From positions 186,001-250,000 of the forward strand of contig NZ_CP154857.1 in assembly GCF_039614715.1 (NCBI RefSeq): a stretch of 64,000 bases of DNA, in the 5' to 3' direction. Made by a program: the position numbers and the translations under genes. This document shows, piece after piece, positions 17,076 through 25,546 of the stretch. How positions within the stretch are numbered: position 1 is the stretch's first letter; each line of letters starts with the position of its first letter. A model generated the notes under the pieces. The model did not search any database and had not been told where the DNA came from. It was given only the letters and a program-made list of their open reading frames with translations. The DNA is from Microbacterium sp. AZCO. GTDB lineage: Bacteria > Actinomycetota > Actinomycetes > Actinomycetales > Microbacteriaceae.

Positions 17076-18230
17076 CTAGGACTCGACGGGGACCTTCGGC
17101 CGAGCCCAGCGCGCCGGACGGTCCGGGCCGTCCCACACTTGGATGATCCCCCACACAACCGCGGTGATCGGGACGGCCAGCACGGCGCCCAGGATTCCGC
17201 CGACCGCCGTGCCCGCCGCCAGTGCGACGAGGATCACGAACGAGTGCAGCCGCATCGAGCGGCCCATCAGCACCGGCTGGAGGAAATTGCCCTCGAGCTG
17301 GTTCACGAGGACGACCACTCCGACGACCAGGAGTGCGCTGACCCAGCCGTTGGCGACGAGGGCGACGAGCGCGGCGATGATGCCGGCGAGCACCGCGCCG
17401 ACGATCGGGATGAATGCCAGCAGGAAGACGAGCACGGCGAGGGGCAGCGCGAGCGGAACCTGGAGGATGAGCAGACCGATCAGGATGCCGACCGAGTCGA
17501 CCAGGGCGACGGTCGCCGTGCCGCGCATGTAGGAGCCGAGGGTGCCGACCGTCTTGTCGCCGATCCGGCGCGCGCGGAGGTAGCTCTCGCCCCGGAAGGG
17601 CCGCAGGAGGAACTCCCACATCTGCGGGCCGTCCTTGAGGAAGAAGAACAGGATGGTCGCCATCAGGATGAATCCCGTCACGAAGTTCGCGACGGCCCCG
17701 ACGCTCGCCAGCGCTCCGGCCCCGAACTGCGAGCTCGTGAGGAACCCGGTCAGCTGATCCCCCCACTCCTGCAGCTGGTCGCGGGTCGGCGCGAAGGGAA
17801 GCGTGTTGATCCAGTCGACCAGGTGCTCATAGCCCTGCTGCGCCTGCTGGGCGAGGTCGTTCCACTGCCCGCTCACGGCTCGCACGATGAGCCAGGTGAG
17901 GGCGCCGACGAGCACGAGGATCGTCAGGAGCGTCAGGATCGTCGCGAGCAGATCCGGAACCCCGCGCCGTCGCATCCATCCCATCACCGGCGCGAAGGCA
18001 GACGCGAGGATCAATGCGAGCACGACCGGAATCGTGACGAGCGTGACCTGGAGGAGCAGCAGGATGATTCCCGCCGCGACGATCACGATGAGGATGATCT
18101 GCAGCGCGCGGGTCGCAAGGCGACCGAAGGTGTCGGCCCACATGCTCCAGGGCGCATGGGATGGTCGCTGGTGCACGTCGGGCGCGTCGAAACGCACCTC
18201 GAGCGGCTCGGAAGGTCGGAACAGGCCCAT
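17076..18230 (-). CDS. AI-2E-family transporter-like membrane protein
   Basis: A 384-residue polytopic protein of the AI-2E (YdiK/PerM-like) family. Paired helices at the N-terminus (ALQIILIVIVAAGIILLLL, ILTLLTILVLVGALTWLIV) are followed by a helical soluble segment (residues about 110-170), then FILMATILFFFLKDGPQMW. The conserved core of the family is VLVFLLAFIPIVGAVLAGI and LLVVGVVVLVNQLEGNFLQP, with the closing VGGILGAVLAVPITAVV. Substrates of the family are mostly unknown; members export small molecules or ions. TAGCGT lies 6 nt before the ATG at 18230, again a leaderless arrangement. Confidence 0.9.
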   Translation of the reverse strand: MGLFRPSEPLEVRFDAPDVHQRPSHAPWSMWADTFGRLATRALQIILIVIVAAGIILLLLQVTLVTIPVVLALILASAFAPVMGWMRRRGVPDLLATILTLLTILVLVGALTWLIVRAVSGQWNDLAQQAQQGYEHLVDWINTLPFAPTRDQLQEWGDQLTGFLTSSQFGAGALASVGAVANFVTGFILMATILFFFLKDGPQMWEFLLRPFRGESYLRARRIGDKTVGTLGSYMRGTATVALVDSVGILIGLLILQVPLALPLAVLVFLLAFIPIVGAVLAGIIAALVALVANGWVSALLVVGVVVLVNQLEGNFLQPVLMGRSMRLHSFVILVALAAGTAVGGILGAVLAVPITAVVWGIIQVWDGPDRPARWARPKVPVES

Positions 18231-18333
18231 GCGACGACGCTAAGGGGCCCGCGCCGACTTCAGGGAGGACTTGCGCTCCGGCCCAGGGTCTGCGTCACGA
18301 CGTAGCGACTGCGATCCCGGCGCATCGCGGACG

Positions 18334-19572
18334 TCAGGCGAACGCGCTCATCCCGGTGATGTCGCGGCCGATGAGGAGGGCCTGGATCGACTCCGTGCCC
18401 TCGTAGGTGTGGATCGCCTCGATGTCGGCGAGGTGCTGCATGACGCCGTTCTCGAGGAGGATGCCGTTGCCGCCGAGCAGGTCGCGCGCTGTCGAGGCGA
18501 TCCGTCGCGCCGCGCGCGTGTTGTGATACTTGGCGAGCGACGCCTGCGTCGGTCGCAGCCCGCCGGACAGCTCGAGGTCCGCGAGGTGGCGACAGTAGAG
18601 CTGCATGCCGGTGAGCTCCTCGAGCATCTGCGCGAGGCGCTCCTGCACCATCTGGAACTTCGCGAGCGGCTTGCCGAACTGCACGCGCTGCTGCGCGTAG
18701 CTCAGGGCGGCCTCGTAGCAGGCGGTGGCGTGGCCGAGCGCCGACCACGCGACGCCGGAGCGCGTCGAGTAGAGCACCGTCGAGGCATCCTTGAAGCTTC
18801 TCGCTCCCGGGAGGAGCGCGTCCTCGGGAACGCGCACGTCATCGAGGGCGATGTGGGCCTGATGGATGCCGCGCAGCGACGCCTTGCCCGTGATGACGGT
18901 GCCCGTGTAGCCCGGCGTGCTCTGCTCGACGAGGAAGCAGCGCGCGGCTCCGTGCCCTTCGTCGCCGGGAGCCTCGACGCGCGCCCAGACGAACGTGACG
19001 CCGCCCGAGGCGCCGTTGCCGATCCACTTCTTCGCCCCGTTCAGCACCCAGCCGCCGGTGGAGGCGTCGCGGCGCGCGACGGTCTCGAGCGAGACGGAGT
19101 CTGAGCCGTGGTCGGGCTCGGTCAGCGCGAAGGCGGCCGGCACCTCCGCGCGCGCAATGGGTCGCAGCCACCTTGCCTGCTGCTCGGGGCTGCCGAAGAG
19201 CGCGAGCGTGCGCAGCGCGAGGCCGCCCTGCACGGCGATGACGGTGCCGAGCGACCCGTCGCCGCGCGAGACCTCCATGTTCACGAGGCCCGCCGCGAGG
19301 GGGGAGAAGCGGGTCAGGTCGGGATGCTCGATGCCGTCGTTGAGCAGGTCGAGCTCGCCGAGACGCTCGGCGAGGTCGAGGGGGTATTCCGCCCGGTCCC
19401 ACGCGTCGCGCATCCGGTCGCCCACCTCGTCGACGAACGCCTGCGCGCGCTGCCATACCTCACGATCGGCATCCGGGATGTCGGCGAAGACGGCGTAGTA
19501 GTCGGTGCCGAGGCGGTGCGTCACGTCGTAGCCATCGACGCTCTGGCCGGGGCGCAACTGGAAGTCGGACAC
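18334..19572 (-). CDS. Acyl-CoA dehydrogenase, glutaryl-CoA-dehydrogenase-like
   Basis: 412 residues with the full acyl-CoA dehydrogenase fold. The FAD-binding signatures are ALTEPDHGSDSVSLET and GGWVLNGAKKWIGNGASGG, and the substrate-side segment is VPEDALLPGARSFKDA. The catalytic glutamate is probably E391 in HTYEGTESIQ. That motif, and the closing LIGRDITGMSAFA, resemble glutaryl-CoA dehydrogenase more than the fatty-acid enzymes, so a role in lysine or dicarboxylate breakdown is possible. The start is GTG 19572 with AGGAGG 9 nt upstream. The divergent spacing rule does not apply: the TetR gene lies upstream in the same direction, 160 bp away, and probably controls it. Confidence 0.88.
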   Translation of the reverse strand: MSDFQLRPGQSVDGYDVTHRLGTDYYAVFADIPDADREVWQRAQAFVDEVGDRMRDAWDRAEYPLDLAERLGELDLLNDGIEHPDLTRFSPLAAGLVNMEVSRGDGSLGTVIAVQGGLALRTLALFGSPEQQARWLRPIARAEVPAAFALTEPDHGSDSVSLETVARRDASTGGWVLNGAKKWIGNGASGGVTFVWARVEAPGDEGHGAARCFLVEQSTPGYTGTVITGKASLRGIHQAHIALDDVRVPEDALLPGARSFKDASTVLYSTRSGVAWSALGHATACYEAALSYAQQRVQFGKPLAKFQMVQERLAQMLEELTGMQLYCRHLADLELSGGLRPTQASLAKYHNTRAARRIASTARDLLGGNGILLENGVMQHLADIEAIHTYEGTESIQALLIGRDITGMSAFA

Positions 19573-19732
19573 GGGCGTCCTCCTGATACGAGCGGGGTGG
19601 ATGCCTCGATTCTAGTGGAACCCAGTGTCAGGAACAGCAGGACTCAGTCTCATCTGATCCGGCAGTCGAGGCCGGTCTCCACCGCGGCCGTGAGGACGAG
19701 CCGGATCGAGAGCCCCTGCGAGCAGGCGACGG

Positions 19733-20404
19733 TCAGGCGAGCTCGGCGGCGAGCCGGCGCGCGACCTCCGCCGACGGCATCCTTCTCGGGAACACCGCCA
19801 CGACGACGTCGTCGGCCGCGGCATCCGTCCCCTCCGGATGAACGCCGTAGCGGCGCATGACGTCGTCGAGCGCGCGGCGCAGCACCGCGACGGGAACGCG
19901 CTTCGTCCCGCGCAGCAGCTGACGCAGCACGTGGTTGTGGACGGCCGTTACGAGGGCCGCGAAGCCGACGGCGTCGAGCGGATCGAGATCGGGCAGCGAC
20001 TCGCGCAGGTACTCGTCGAACAGCCGCTCGTAGCGGAACACCGTGACGATCTCGCGCTCTCGAAGGGCCGGCACCCCGCGGACGACGGCGTACCGCCGAC
20101 GGGCGAGCTCGGGGTCGGCGGTGAACTGCTTGAAGACCCAGAGGGATGCCTCGCACACGGCCGCCCACGGATTCTCATGCGGCTCCGCGAGATACGAGCG
20201 CAGACCGTCGAGGAGCAGCTCGTGATCGGCGAAGACGACGTCGTCCTTGCCGCCGAACTGACGGAAGAAGGTGGACCGCGAGATGCCGGCGGCCTGCGCG
20301 ATCTGCTCGACGGAGGTCGCCTCGAAACCCTGCGCGGCGAAGAGATCCAGGGCCGCCGCGACGACGGCGTGGCGCGCGGCGGTTGGCGAGGCGGTGTCGC
20401 TCAT
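19733..20404 (-). CDS. TetR-family regulator
   Basis: 223 residues. The N-terminal helix-turn-helix is clear: RHAVVAAALDLFAAQGFEATS, VEQIAQAAGISRSTFFRQFGGKDDVVF (residues 11-58). The C-terminal ligand domain is not assignable to a subfamily. It precedes the acyl-CoA dehydrogenase gene on the same strand and is divergent from sucC, so it may regulate either. TAGGCT lies 6 nt before its ATG, predicting leaderless translation. Confidence 0.9.
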   Translation of the reverse strand: MSDTASPTAARHAVVAAALDLFAAQGFEATSVEQIAQAAGISRSTFFRQFGGKDDVVFADHELLLDGLRSYLAEPHENPWAAVCEASLWVFKQFTADPELARRRYAVVRGVPALREREIVTVFRYERLFDEYLRESLPDLDPLDAVGFAALVTAVHNHVLRQLLRGTKRVPVAVLRRALDDVMRRYGVHPEGTDAAADDVVVAVFPRRMPSAEVARRLAAELA

Positions 20405-20410
20405 GCGCCG

Positions 20411-20416
20411 AGCCTA
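20411..20416 (-). promoter_or_regulatory. -10 box of the TetR gene (leaderless)
   Basis: AGCCTA on the + strand, read TAGGCT on the minus strand, lies 6 nt before the ATG at 20404. No ribosome-binding site is present. Confidence 0.45.
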
Positions 20417-20520
20417 GTCCGGCCTCGCCCGCAATCTCAGGCGAACCGCGGCGGGCTGCGCGCTACCGGACACGCGGCACGGAGCGTTCTCGCGGCGGTA
20501 GTAGGCTGGGGGATTGGTCG

Positions 20521-20540
20521 ATCTCTTGATATCGAGAGAT
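20521..20540. promoter_or_regulatory. Near-palindromic operator upstream of sucC
   Basis: ATCTCTTGATATCGAGAGAT is a 20-bp palindrome with only one mismatched pair (positions 7 and 14). It lies 47 bp before the sucC GTG and 14 bp after TAGGCT (20502-20507), a possible -10, so a bound protein would hinder the start of transcription. A close relative lies upstream of icd at 39915-39934 (16 of 20 positions identical when reversed), which suggests one regulator for two TCA-cycle genes. Confidence 0.6.
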
Positions 20541-20586
20541 CTCTCGGCCGTTTCCCCCACATTCGCCCCCAGCGAAGGACTGCACT

Positions 20587-21750
20587 GTGGATCTGTACGA
20601 GTACCAGGCACGCGATCTGTTCGAGAAGTACGAGGTGCCGGTGCTGCCGGGCATCATCGCCGACACCCCTGAGGAGGCGAAAGCTGCCGCGGAGAAGCTC
20701 GGCGGCGTCGTCGTCGTCAAGGCCCAGGTGAAGACCGGTGGCCGCGGAAAGGCCGGCGGCGTCAAGGTCGCCAAGAACCCCGACGAGGCCTACGAGGCCG
20801 CGAAGGCCATCCTCGGCCTCGACATCAAGGGTCACGTCGTCAAGCGCGTCATGATCGCGGGCGGCGCCCGCATCGCCAAGGAGTTCTACTTCTCGGTGCT
20901 GCTCGACCGCGCCAACCGCTCCTACCTCTCGCTCTCGAGCGTCGAGGGCGGCATGGAGATCGAGCAGCTCGCGGTCGAGAAGCCCGAGGCTCTCGCCCGC
21001 GTCGAGGTCGACCCGCTCGCCGGAATCGACGAGGCCAAGGCCCTCGAGATCGCCCGGGCCGCCGGCTTCGACGAGGAGCTCGCCCCCAAGGTCGCCGACG
21101 TCTTCGTCAAGCTCTTCCAGGTCTACAAGAACGAGGACGCGACCCTCGTCGAGGTGAACCCGCTCATCCAGTCGGAGGACGGCGAGATCATCGCCCTCGA
21201 CGGCAAGGTGTCGCTCGACGACAACGCCGAGTTCCGCCACCCGGGCCACGCGCTGCTCGAGGACAAGGCCGCGGCCGACCCGCTCGAGGCGAAGGCCAAG
21301 GAGAACGACCTCAACTACGTCAAGCTCGACGGCGAGGTCGGCATCATCGGCAACGGCGCGGGCCTGGTCATGTCGACGCTCGACGTCGTCGCCTACGCCG
21401 GCGAGAACCACGGCGGCGTCAAGCCGGCGAACTTCCTCGACATCGGCGGCGGCGCCTCGGCGGAGGTCATGGCCGCGGGTCTCGACGTCATCCTCGGCGA
21501 CCCGCAGGTCAAGTCGGTCTTCGTCAACGTCTTCGGCGGCATCACCGCCTGTGACGCCGTCGCCAAGGGCATCGTGGGTGCGCTCGCCGAGCTCGGCTCG
21601 TCCGCCACCAAGCCGCTCGTCGTCCGCATCGACGGCAACCGGGTCGAGGAGGGTCGCAAGATCCTCCAGGAGGCCAACCACCCGCTCGTGACGCTCGCCG
21701 CCACGATGGACGAGGGCGCCGACAAGGCCGCCGAGCTCGCGAACGCCTGA
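20587..21750 (+). CDS. sucC: Succinyl-CoA synthetase beta subunit
   Basis: 387 residues, the full usual length. It begins with the ATP-grasp domain ([52 protein letters not shown]), and the C-terminal CoA-ligase domain follows ([51 protein letters not shown]). With SucD it interconverts succinyl-CoA and succinate with nucleotide triphosphate formation in the TCA cycle. The start is GTG 20587, with GAAGGA upstream. sucD follows after 48 bp. Confidence 0.97.
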   Translation: MDLYEYQARDLFEKYEVPVLPGIIADTPEEAKAAAEKLGGVVVVKAQVKTGGRGKAGGVKVAKNPDEAYEAAKAILGLDIKGHVVKRVMIAGGARIAKEFYFSVLLDRANRSYLSLSSVEGGMEIEQLAVEKPEALARVEVDPLAGIDEAKALEIARAAGFDEELAPKVADVFVKLFQVYKNEDATLVEVNPLIQSEDGEIIALDGKVSLDDNAEFRHPGHALLEDKAAADPLEAKAKENDLNYVKLDGEVGIIGNGAGLVMSTLDVVAYAGENHGGVKPANFLDIGGGASAEVMAAGLDVILGDPQVKSVFVNVFGGITACDAVAKGIVGALAELGSSATKPLVVRIDGNRVEEGRKILQEANHPLVTLAATMDEGADKAAELANA

Positions 21751-21798
21751 CGCTCCGACAAGCTCAGCGACCGGATCAGAAGCTAAGGAACCAGAAAC

Positions 21799-22701
21799 AT
21801 GTCGATCTTCCTTGACAAGAACTCCAAGGTCATCGTCCAGGGCATCACGGGCGGCGAAGGCACCAAGCACACCGCGCTCATGCTGAAGGCGGGCACGCAG
21901 GTCGTCGGCGGCGTCAACGCCCGCAAGGCCGGCACCACCGTCCTGCACCACGACAAGGACGGCGCGGACGTCGAGCTGCCGGTCTTCGGATCGGTCGCCG
22001 AGGCGATCGAGAAGACGGGCGCCGACGTGTCGATCGCGTTCGTCCCCGCCGCCTTCACGAAGGCCGCGATGATCGAGGCCATCGACGCCGAGATCCCGCT
22101 GCTCGTGGTCATCACGGAGGGCGTGCCGGTCGGCGACAGCGCCGAGGCGTGGGCGTACGCCAAGTCGAAGGGCAACAAGACCCGCATCATCGGGCCGAAC
22201 TGCCCCGGCATCATCACGCCCGACGAGGCGCTCGTCGGCATCACGCCGGCCAACATCACGGGCAAGGGCCCCATCGGCCTCGTGTCGAAGTCGGGCACCC
22301 TGACGTACCAGATGATGTACGAGCTGCGCGACCTGGGCTTCTCGACCGCGATCGGCATCGGCGGCGACCCCATCATCGGCACGACGCACATCGACGCGCT
22401 CGAGGCGTTCGAGGCCGACCCCGACACCAAGGCGATCGTCATGATCGGCGAGATCGGCGGCGACGCCGAGGAGCGCGCGGCCGACTTCATCAAGGCCAAC
22501 GTCACCAAGCCCGTCGTCGGCTACGTCGCGGGCTTCACGGCCCCCGAAGGCAAGACGATGGGCCACGCCGGCGCCATCGTCTCGGGCTCGGCGGGCACGG
22601 CCCAGGCGAAGAAGGAGGCCCTCGAGGCCGCCGGCGTCAAGGTCGGCAAGACGCCGTCCGAGACCGCCGCTCTCATGCGCGAGATCATCGAGTCGCTCTA
22701 G
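21799..22701 (+). CDS. sucD: Succinyl-CoA synthetase alpha subunit
   Basis: 300 residues. The CoA-binding N-terminus ([20 protein letters not shown]) and the ligase domain ([42 protein letters not shown]) are intact. The phosphorylated histidine is H256 in [13 protein letters not shown]. It forms the heterodimer with SucC. AAGGAA lies 13 nt before the ATG. It is the second gene of the operon and is followed at once by a long-stem terminator. Confidence 0.97.
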   Translation: MSIFLDKNSKVIVQGITGGEGTKHTALMLKAGTQVVGGVNARKAGTTVLHHDKDGADVELPVFGSVAEAIEKTGADVSIAFVPAAFTKAAMIEAIDAEIPLLVVITEGVPVGDSAEAWAYAKSKGNKTRIIGPNCPGIITPDEALVGITPANITGKGPIGLVSKSGTLTYQMMYELRDLGFSTAIGIGGDPIIGTTHIDALEAFEADPDTKAIVMIGEIGGDAEERAADFIKANVTKPVVGYVAGFTAPEGKTMGHAGAIVSGSAGTAQAKKEALEAAGVKVGKTPSETAALMREIIESL

Positions 22702-22709
22702 CACTCACC

Positions 22710-22773
22710 ACGAAGGGGGTGGATGCCTCCCGCGGCCGCGTCGCACGCGGGCGGCGGCATCCACCCCCTTCGT
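22710..22773 (+). terminator. Long-stem terminator after sucCD
   Basis: CGAAGGGGGTGGATGCC (22711-22727) and its exact complement GGCATCCACCCCCTTCG (22756-22772) form a 17-bp perfect stem, 18 with the flanking A-T pair, around a 28-nt GC-rich loop. It starts 9 nt after the sucD stop and ends 6 bp before the end of the convergent gene, so it can serve both. The stem contains the heptamer GGATGCC. Confidence 0.85.
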
Positions 22774-22779
22774 CGTCTC

Positions 22780-25401
22780 TCAGACGGCTCGCGAGATCCC
22801 GGCCCGGAGTGCGAGCGGCACCAGGTCGTCGAGCGCGTCGCTGTACGCGCGCACGCGGTAGTACTCGCCGTGCGTTCCGACGTCGACCATGTAGCCGCTG
22901 AGATCGAGCTCCTCCGCGAACCTGTCGACCTCGTTGCGCCACACGACCTCGTCGCCCTTCCCGCCGGCGAAGACGGCCGTTCGCGCCGTGCTCATGCCGG
23001 GGAAGCCCAGGTAGTCGGTCAGGCGCCAGAGGTTGACCCACCGTACACTCGCGCCGAGGAGGATCGTGCCCTGCATCGAGTCGATCACGCGGGCGGGCGA
23101 GGCGGGCGGCCGGTTCTGCGCCTCGAAATCGCTCGTCCACGGGTCCCGGCCGAGGCCGGGCGGACGTGAGGGCGTCGTTCCGAGCACTTCCGGGCCGAGG
23201 AGATCGGGCAGCATCCGGCCGAAGTACGCCCGCAGCTGGATGCCGAAGGTGAGCAGCGAGATGCGATCGAGGAGCGCGTCGGTCGCGGACCGGCTGGCGA
23301 GCAGCCCCAGCGCCGAGACCGCGAGGACGGCGCCCATGCTGTGCGCCGAGAGGACGGCGCGGTTGTCGTCGTCCTTCTCGAGCCAGTCGAAGAGCCGGCC
23401 GGCGATCTCGGGGACGGCGCGCTCCGCGTAGCACGGCGGCCCGAACGGGTGCCCGGTGCGCGGCAGGTAGCAGGCGATGTCCCACACGATTCCGAGCGGA
23501 CGCTGTCCGCCCGTCGCGGCGCCGCTCACGAGGAGCGCCACGATGCCGACCCCGATCCAGCCGAGCACGGGAGCCGCGACGCCGACGAACGTCTGGATGG
23601 CCTGGCTCGACGCCGTCGTGTTGAGCCAGGGCACCTTCGTCACCTCCCACAGCTCGTTGCCCTCCGCCATGCGGGTCCACTGGAGTCCCGCCGCGACGCC
23701 GAGCGCGAGCAGGATCGCGAGGACGCCGACGATCGGCTCCACGAGATGCAGGCGCGACGCGGTCGCGCGCTTGCCGCGGATCCGCTGGAAAAGGGCTGCC
23801 GGTGAGGGCGGGAGCACTCCGCCGTCCGGGATGTGGAGCTCGTCGGATGCGGCCGCCTGCCCCCACGCGCTCGCGCGGGGACCGAGGGCGCGCGGCCAGA
23901 GGAGGAGGAGACCGACGATGATCGCGCCCAGCACGGCGGCGAGGAGGATCGTGGCGCCGATCGCGGAGTACACGTCGGGAACGACGAGCGGGGCGGGCGC
24001 AGGGGTCGGGGCTTCCCCTGCGGCCGGGGTCTGCGGCTTCGTCTGCACGAGCTGGCTCACGCCGACCACGACGATCGAGCTGATCGCCGAGGCGAGCGCG
24101 AGCGCCAGGGTCATGATGACGAAGGGGCCCGCCGAGAGCCATGCCGTGCGCAGCATGCCGCCGAAGAGCCGCCAGACGATGCCGGTCAGCGCGAGGAGGC
24201 CGCCCCAGGCGACGACCTGGAGGAACACCTCTCCCGTACCGGTGTCCTCCGCGACAGCGCCGGCGGGTGCGAAGGCGATGAGCAGCAGTCCGGCTGCCGT
24301 CGCGATCGCCGTCAGCACGAGGAGAGCGCCCGAGAGGAACTGGGTGAGCTTCTGACGCCAATCCTCCTCGGCCGTCAACGACCCCGTCGGCAGCAGAGCG
24401 GTCAGCGCGACGGTCGCGATGAAGAGGACGAGGGCGACGGCGCGCACACCCGCCTCCCAGGCGGCGGCGGCGCTGCCGGGCTTCCACAGGGCGTGCGCGG
24501 CCTGGAGCGCGAGCAGGACGGTGAGCGACATCGACGCGGCGACATGCGAGCGGGACAGTGCTTTCGTGATGCGGTTCGACCAGAAGCCCGCCTGCGCGAG
24601 AGCGGGCGCCGGGCGGGGACCCATCGTGCGCGCTTTGCCCTTGACCCCGGACAGCACGTCGTAGCGCAGCCTGGAGATGACGGAGATGATCCAGAGCACG
24701 AAGACCGCCAGGATCGGCGCCAGCGCGAACAGTGCGATGCGCTGACCCGTCGTCCACGTCGCGAACGCCGTGAGCGGCCCCTCCAGCGGACCGCAGCGCG
24801 CCGGCGTCGCGGCGCACTGCACGGCCCCGAGGTCGAGGGCGAGCGTCGCGGCCGTGACGGTGTACATGAGGGTCAGCACGAGGCTGAAGAGGCGCGATGC
24901 GCCGGCCGTCAGAGCGATCCAGATGCGCTTGGGGAGGGGGAGATGGCCGACATCGAGCAGTCGCGCCCACTGCGCCGCGTTCGCGATGCTGAACGGCAGG
25001 ATGAGCGCATACAGCACGCGGGCGATGGCCGCGGGAATCGTGCCGGTCGCCCCGGTGGTGCCGAGATCGGGCGTCGTCCGCACCATGCCGCCCCAGGAAT
25101 ACGCCTCGCGGACGACGTACGGCGGGACGTACCCGCGCTCGCCGGGCTTCCGCGCCGCGATCGCCTCCTTCGTGGGGCGCCAGAAGCTGCCGAGCTTGTC
25201 ACCCGTGACCTGCTCCACCTCTTCCGGCTTGACGTCGAGGAGAGCGGCCGCCGTGGTGTTGTTGACGCCGTGCACCCGCAGCTCGAGGACGCGGGGACCC
25301 GATGGTGGAGTGCCGTTCTTCGGCGGGCGCAGTTCGAAGCTCGCCGAGACCCTGATGCGTGCCATTGCCGGCCCCCAGTCCGCGCCGCTGCAGATGGCCA
25401 C
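22780..25401 (-). CDS. Membrane-embedded alpha/beta hydrolase with split catalytic domain
   Basis: 873 residues, no close family known to me. Near the N-terminus, LELRVHGVNNTT (residues 39-50) looks like the first strand and HG oxyanion element of a lipase-type alpha/beta hydrolase. Residues about 105-650 then hold 10 to 11 membrane segments. After them come the nucleophile elbow LSAHSMGAVLA (S688), the segment VNLWRLTDYLGFP (D796) and VGTHGEYYR (H844). These three fit a Ser-Asp-His triad in the normal order. The membrane block therefore seems to be inserted inside the hydrolase domain. The start ATG 25401 has TAGCAT 6 nt upstream (leaderless spacing); ATG 25365 is the alternative. It is probably a lipid- or ester-active membrane enzyme; the substrate is unknown. 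Confidence 0.65.
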   Translation of the reverse strand: MAICSGADWGPAMARIRVSASFELRPPKNGTPPSGPRVLELRVHGVNNTTAAALLDVKPEEVEQVTGDKLGSFWRPTKEAIAARKPGERGYVPPYVVREAYSWGGMVRTTPDLGTTGATGTIPAAIARVLYALILPFSIANAAQWARLLDVGHLPLPKRIWIALTAGASRLFSLVLTLMYTVTAATLALDLGAVQCAATPARCGPLEGPLTAFATWTTGQRIALFALAPILAVFVLWIISVISRLRYDVLSGVKGKARTMGPRPAPALAQAGFWSNRITKALSRSHVAASMSLTVLLALQAAHALWKPGSAAAAWEAGVRAVALVLFIATVALTALLPTGSLTAEEDWRQKLTQFLSGALLVLTAIATAAGLLLIAFAPAGAVAEDTGTGEVFLQVVAWGGLLALTGIVWRLFGGMLRTAWLSAGPFVIMTLALALASAISSIVVVGVSQLVQTKPQTPAAGEAPTPAPAPLVVPDVYSAIGATILLAAVLGAIIVGLLLLWPRALGPRASAWGQAAASDELHIPDGGVLPPSPAALFQRIRGKRATASRLHLVEPIVGVLAILLALGVAAGLQWTRMAEGNELWEVTKVPWLNTTASSQAIQTFVGVAAPVLGWIGVGIVALLVSGAATGGQRPLGIVWDIACYLPRTGHPFGPPCYAERAVPEIAGRLFDWLEKDDDNRAVLSAHSMGAVLAVSALGLLASRSATDALLDRISLLTFGIQLRAYFGRMLPDLLGPEVLGTTPSRPPGLGRDPWTSDFEAQNRPPASPARVIDSMQGTILLGASVRWVNLWRLTDYLGFPGMSTARTAVFAGGKGDEVVWRNEVDRFAEELDLSGYMVDVGTHGEYYRVRAYSDALDDLVPLALRAGISRAV

Positions 25402-25421
25402 ATGCTAGTGACGACGGTGCC

Positions 25422-25526
25422 GCGGGGGTAGGGGTCCGCGCAGCGGGGGCAGGGGTCGGCGGAGCGGGGGTGGGGGTCCGCGCAGCGGGGGCAGGGGTCG
25501 GCGGAGCGGGGGTGGGGGTCCGCGCA
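25422..25526 (+). repeat. G-rich 21-bp tandem repeat (5 units)
   Basis: Five head-to-tail units of 21 bp, each starting GCGGGGG and alternating between a form ending GGTCCGCGCA and one ending GGTCGGCGGA. The two full 42-bp double units (25443-25484 and 25485-25526) are identical. Runs of four or five G on the + strand give strong potential for G-quadruplex structure. It lies between the end of the purine permease gene and the start of the membrane hydrolase gene, in the upstream region of the latter. Confidence 0.9.
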
Positions 25527-25546
25527 GCGGGCGGGCGACCCCGGCA

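Noticed and set aside
19573-19732. Operator between TetR and acyl-CoA dehydrogenase genes
   Set aside because: TAGAAT and several CTGA/CAG half-sites are visible on the minus strand, but I could not align them into a convincing palindrome or -35/-10 pair.
20437-22704. 755-codon open frame opposite sucCD
   Set aside because: Complete antisense of two well-defined genes; no ribosome-binding site or domain.
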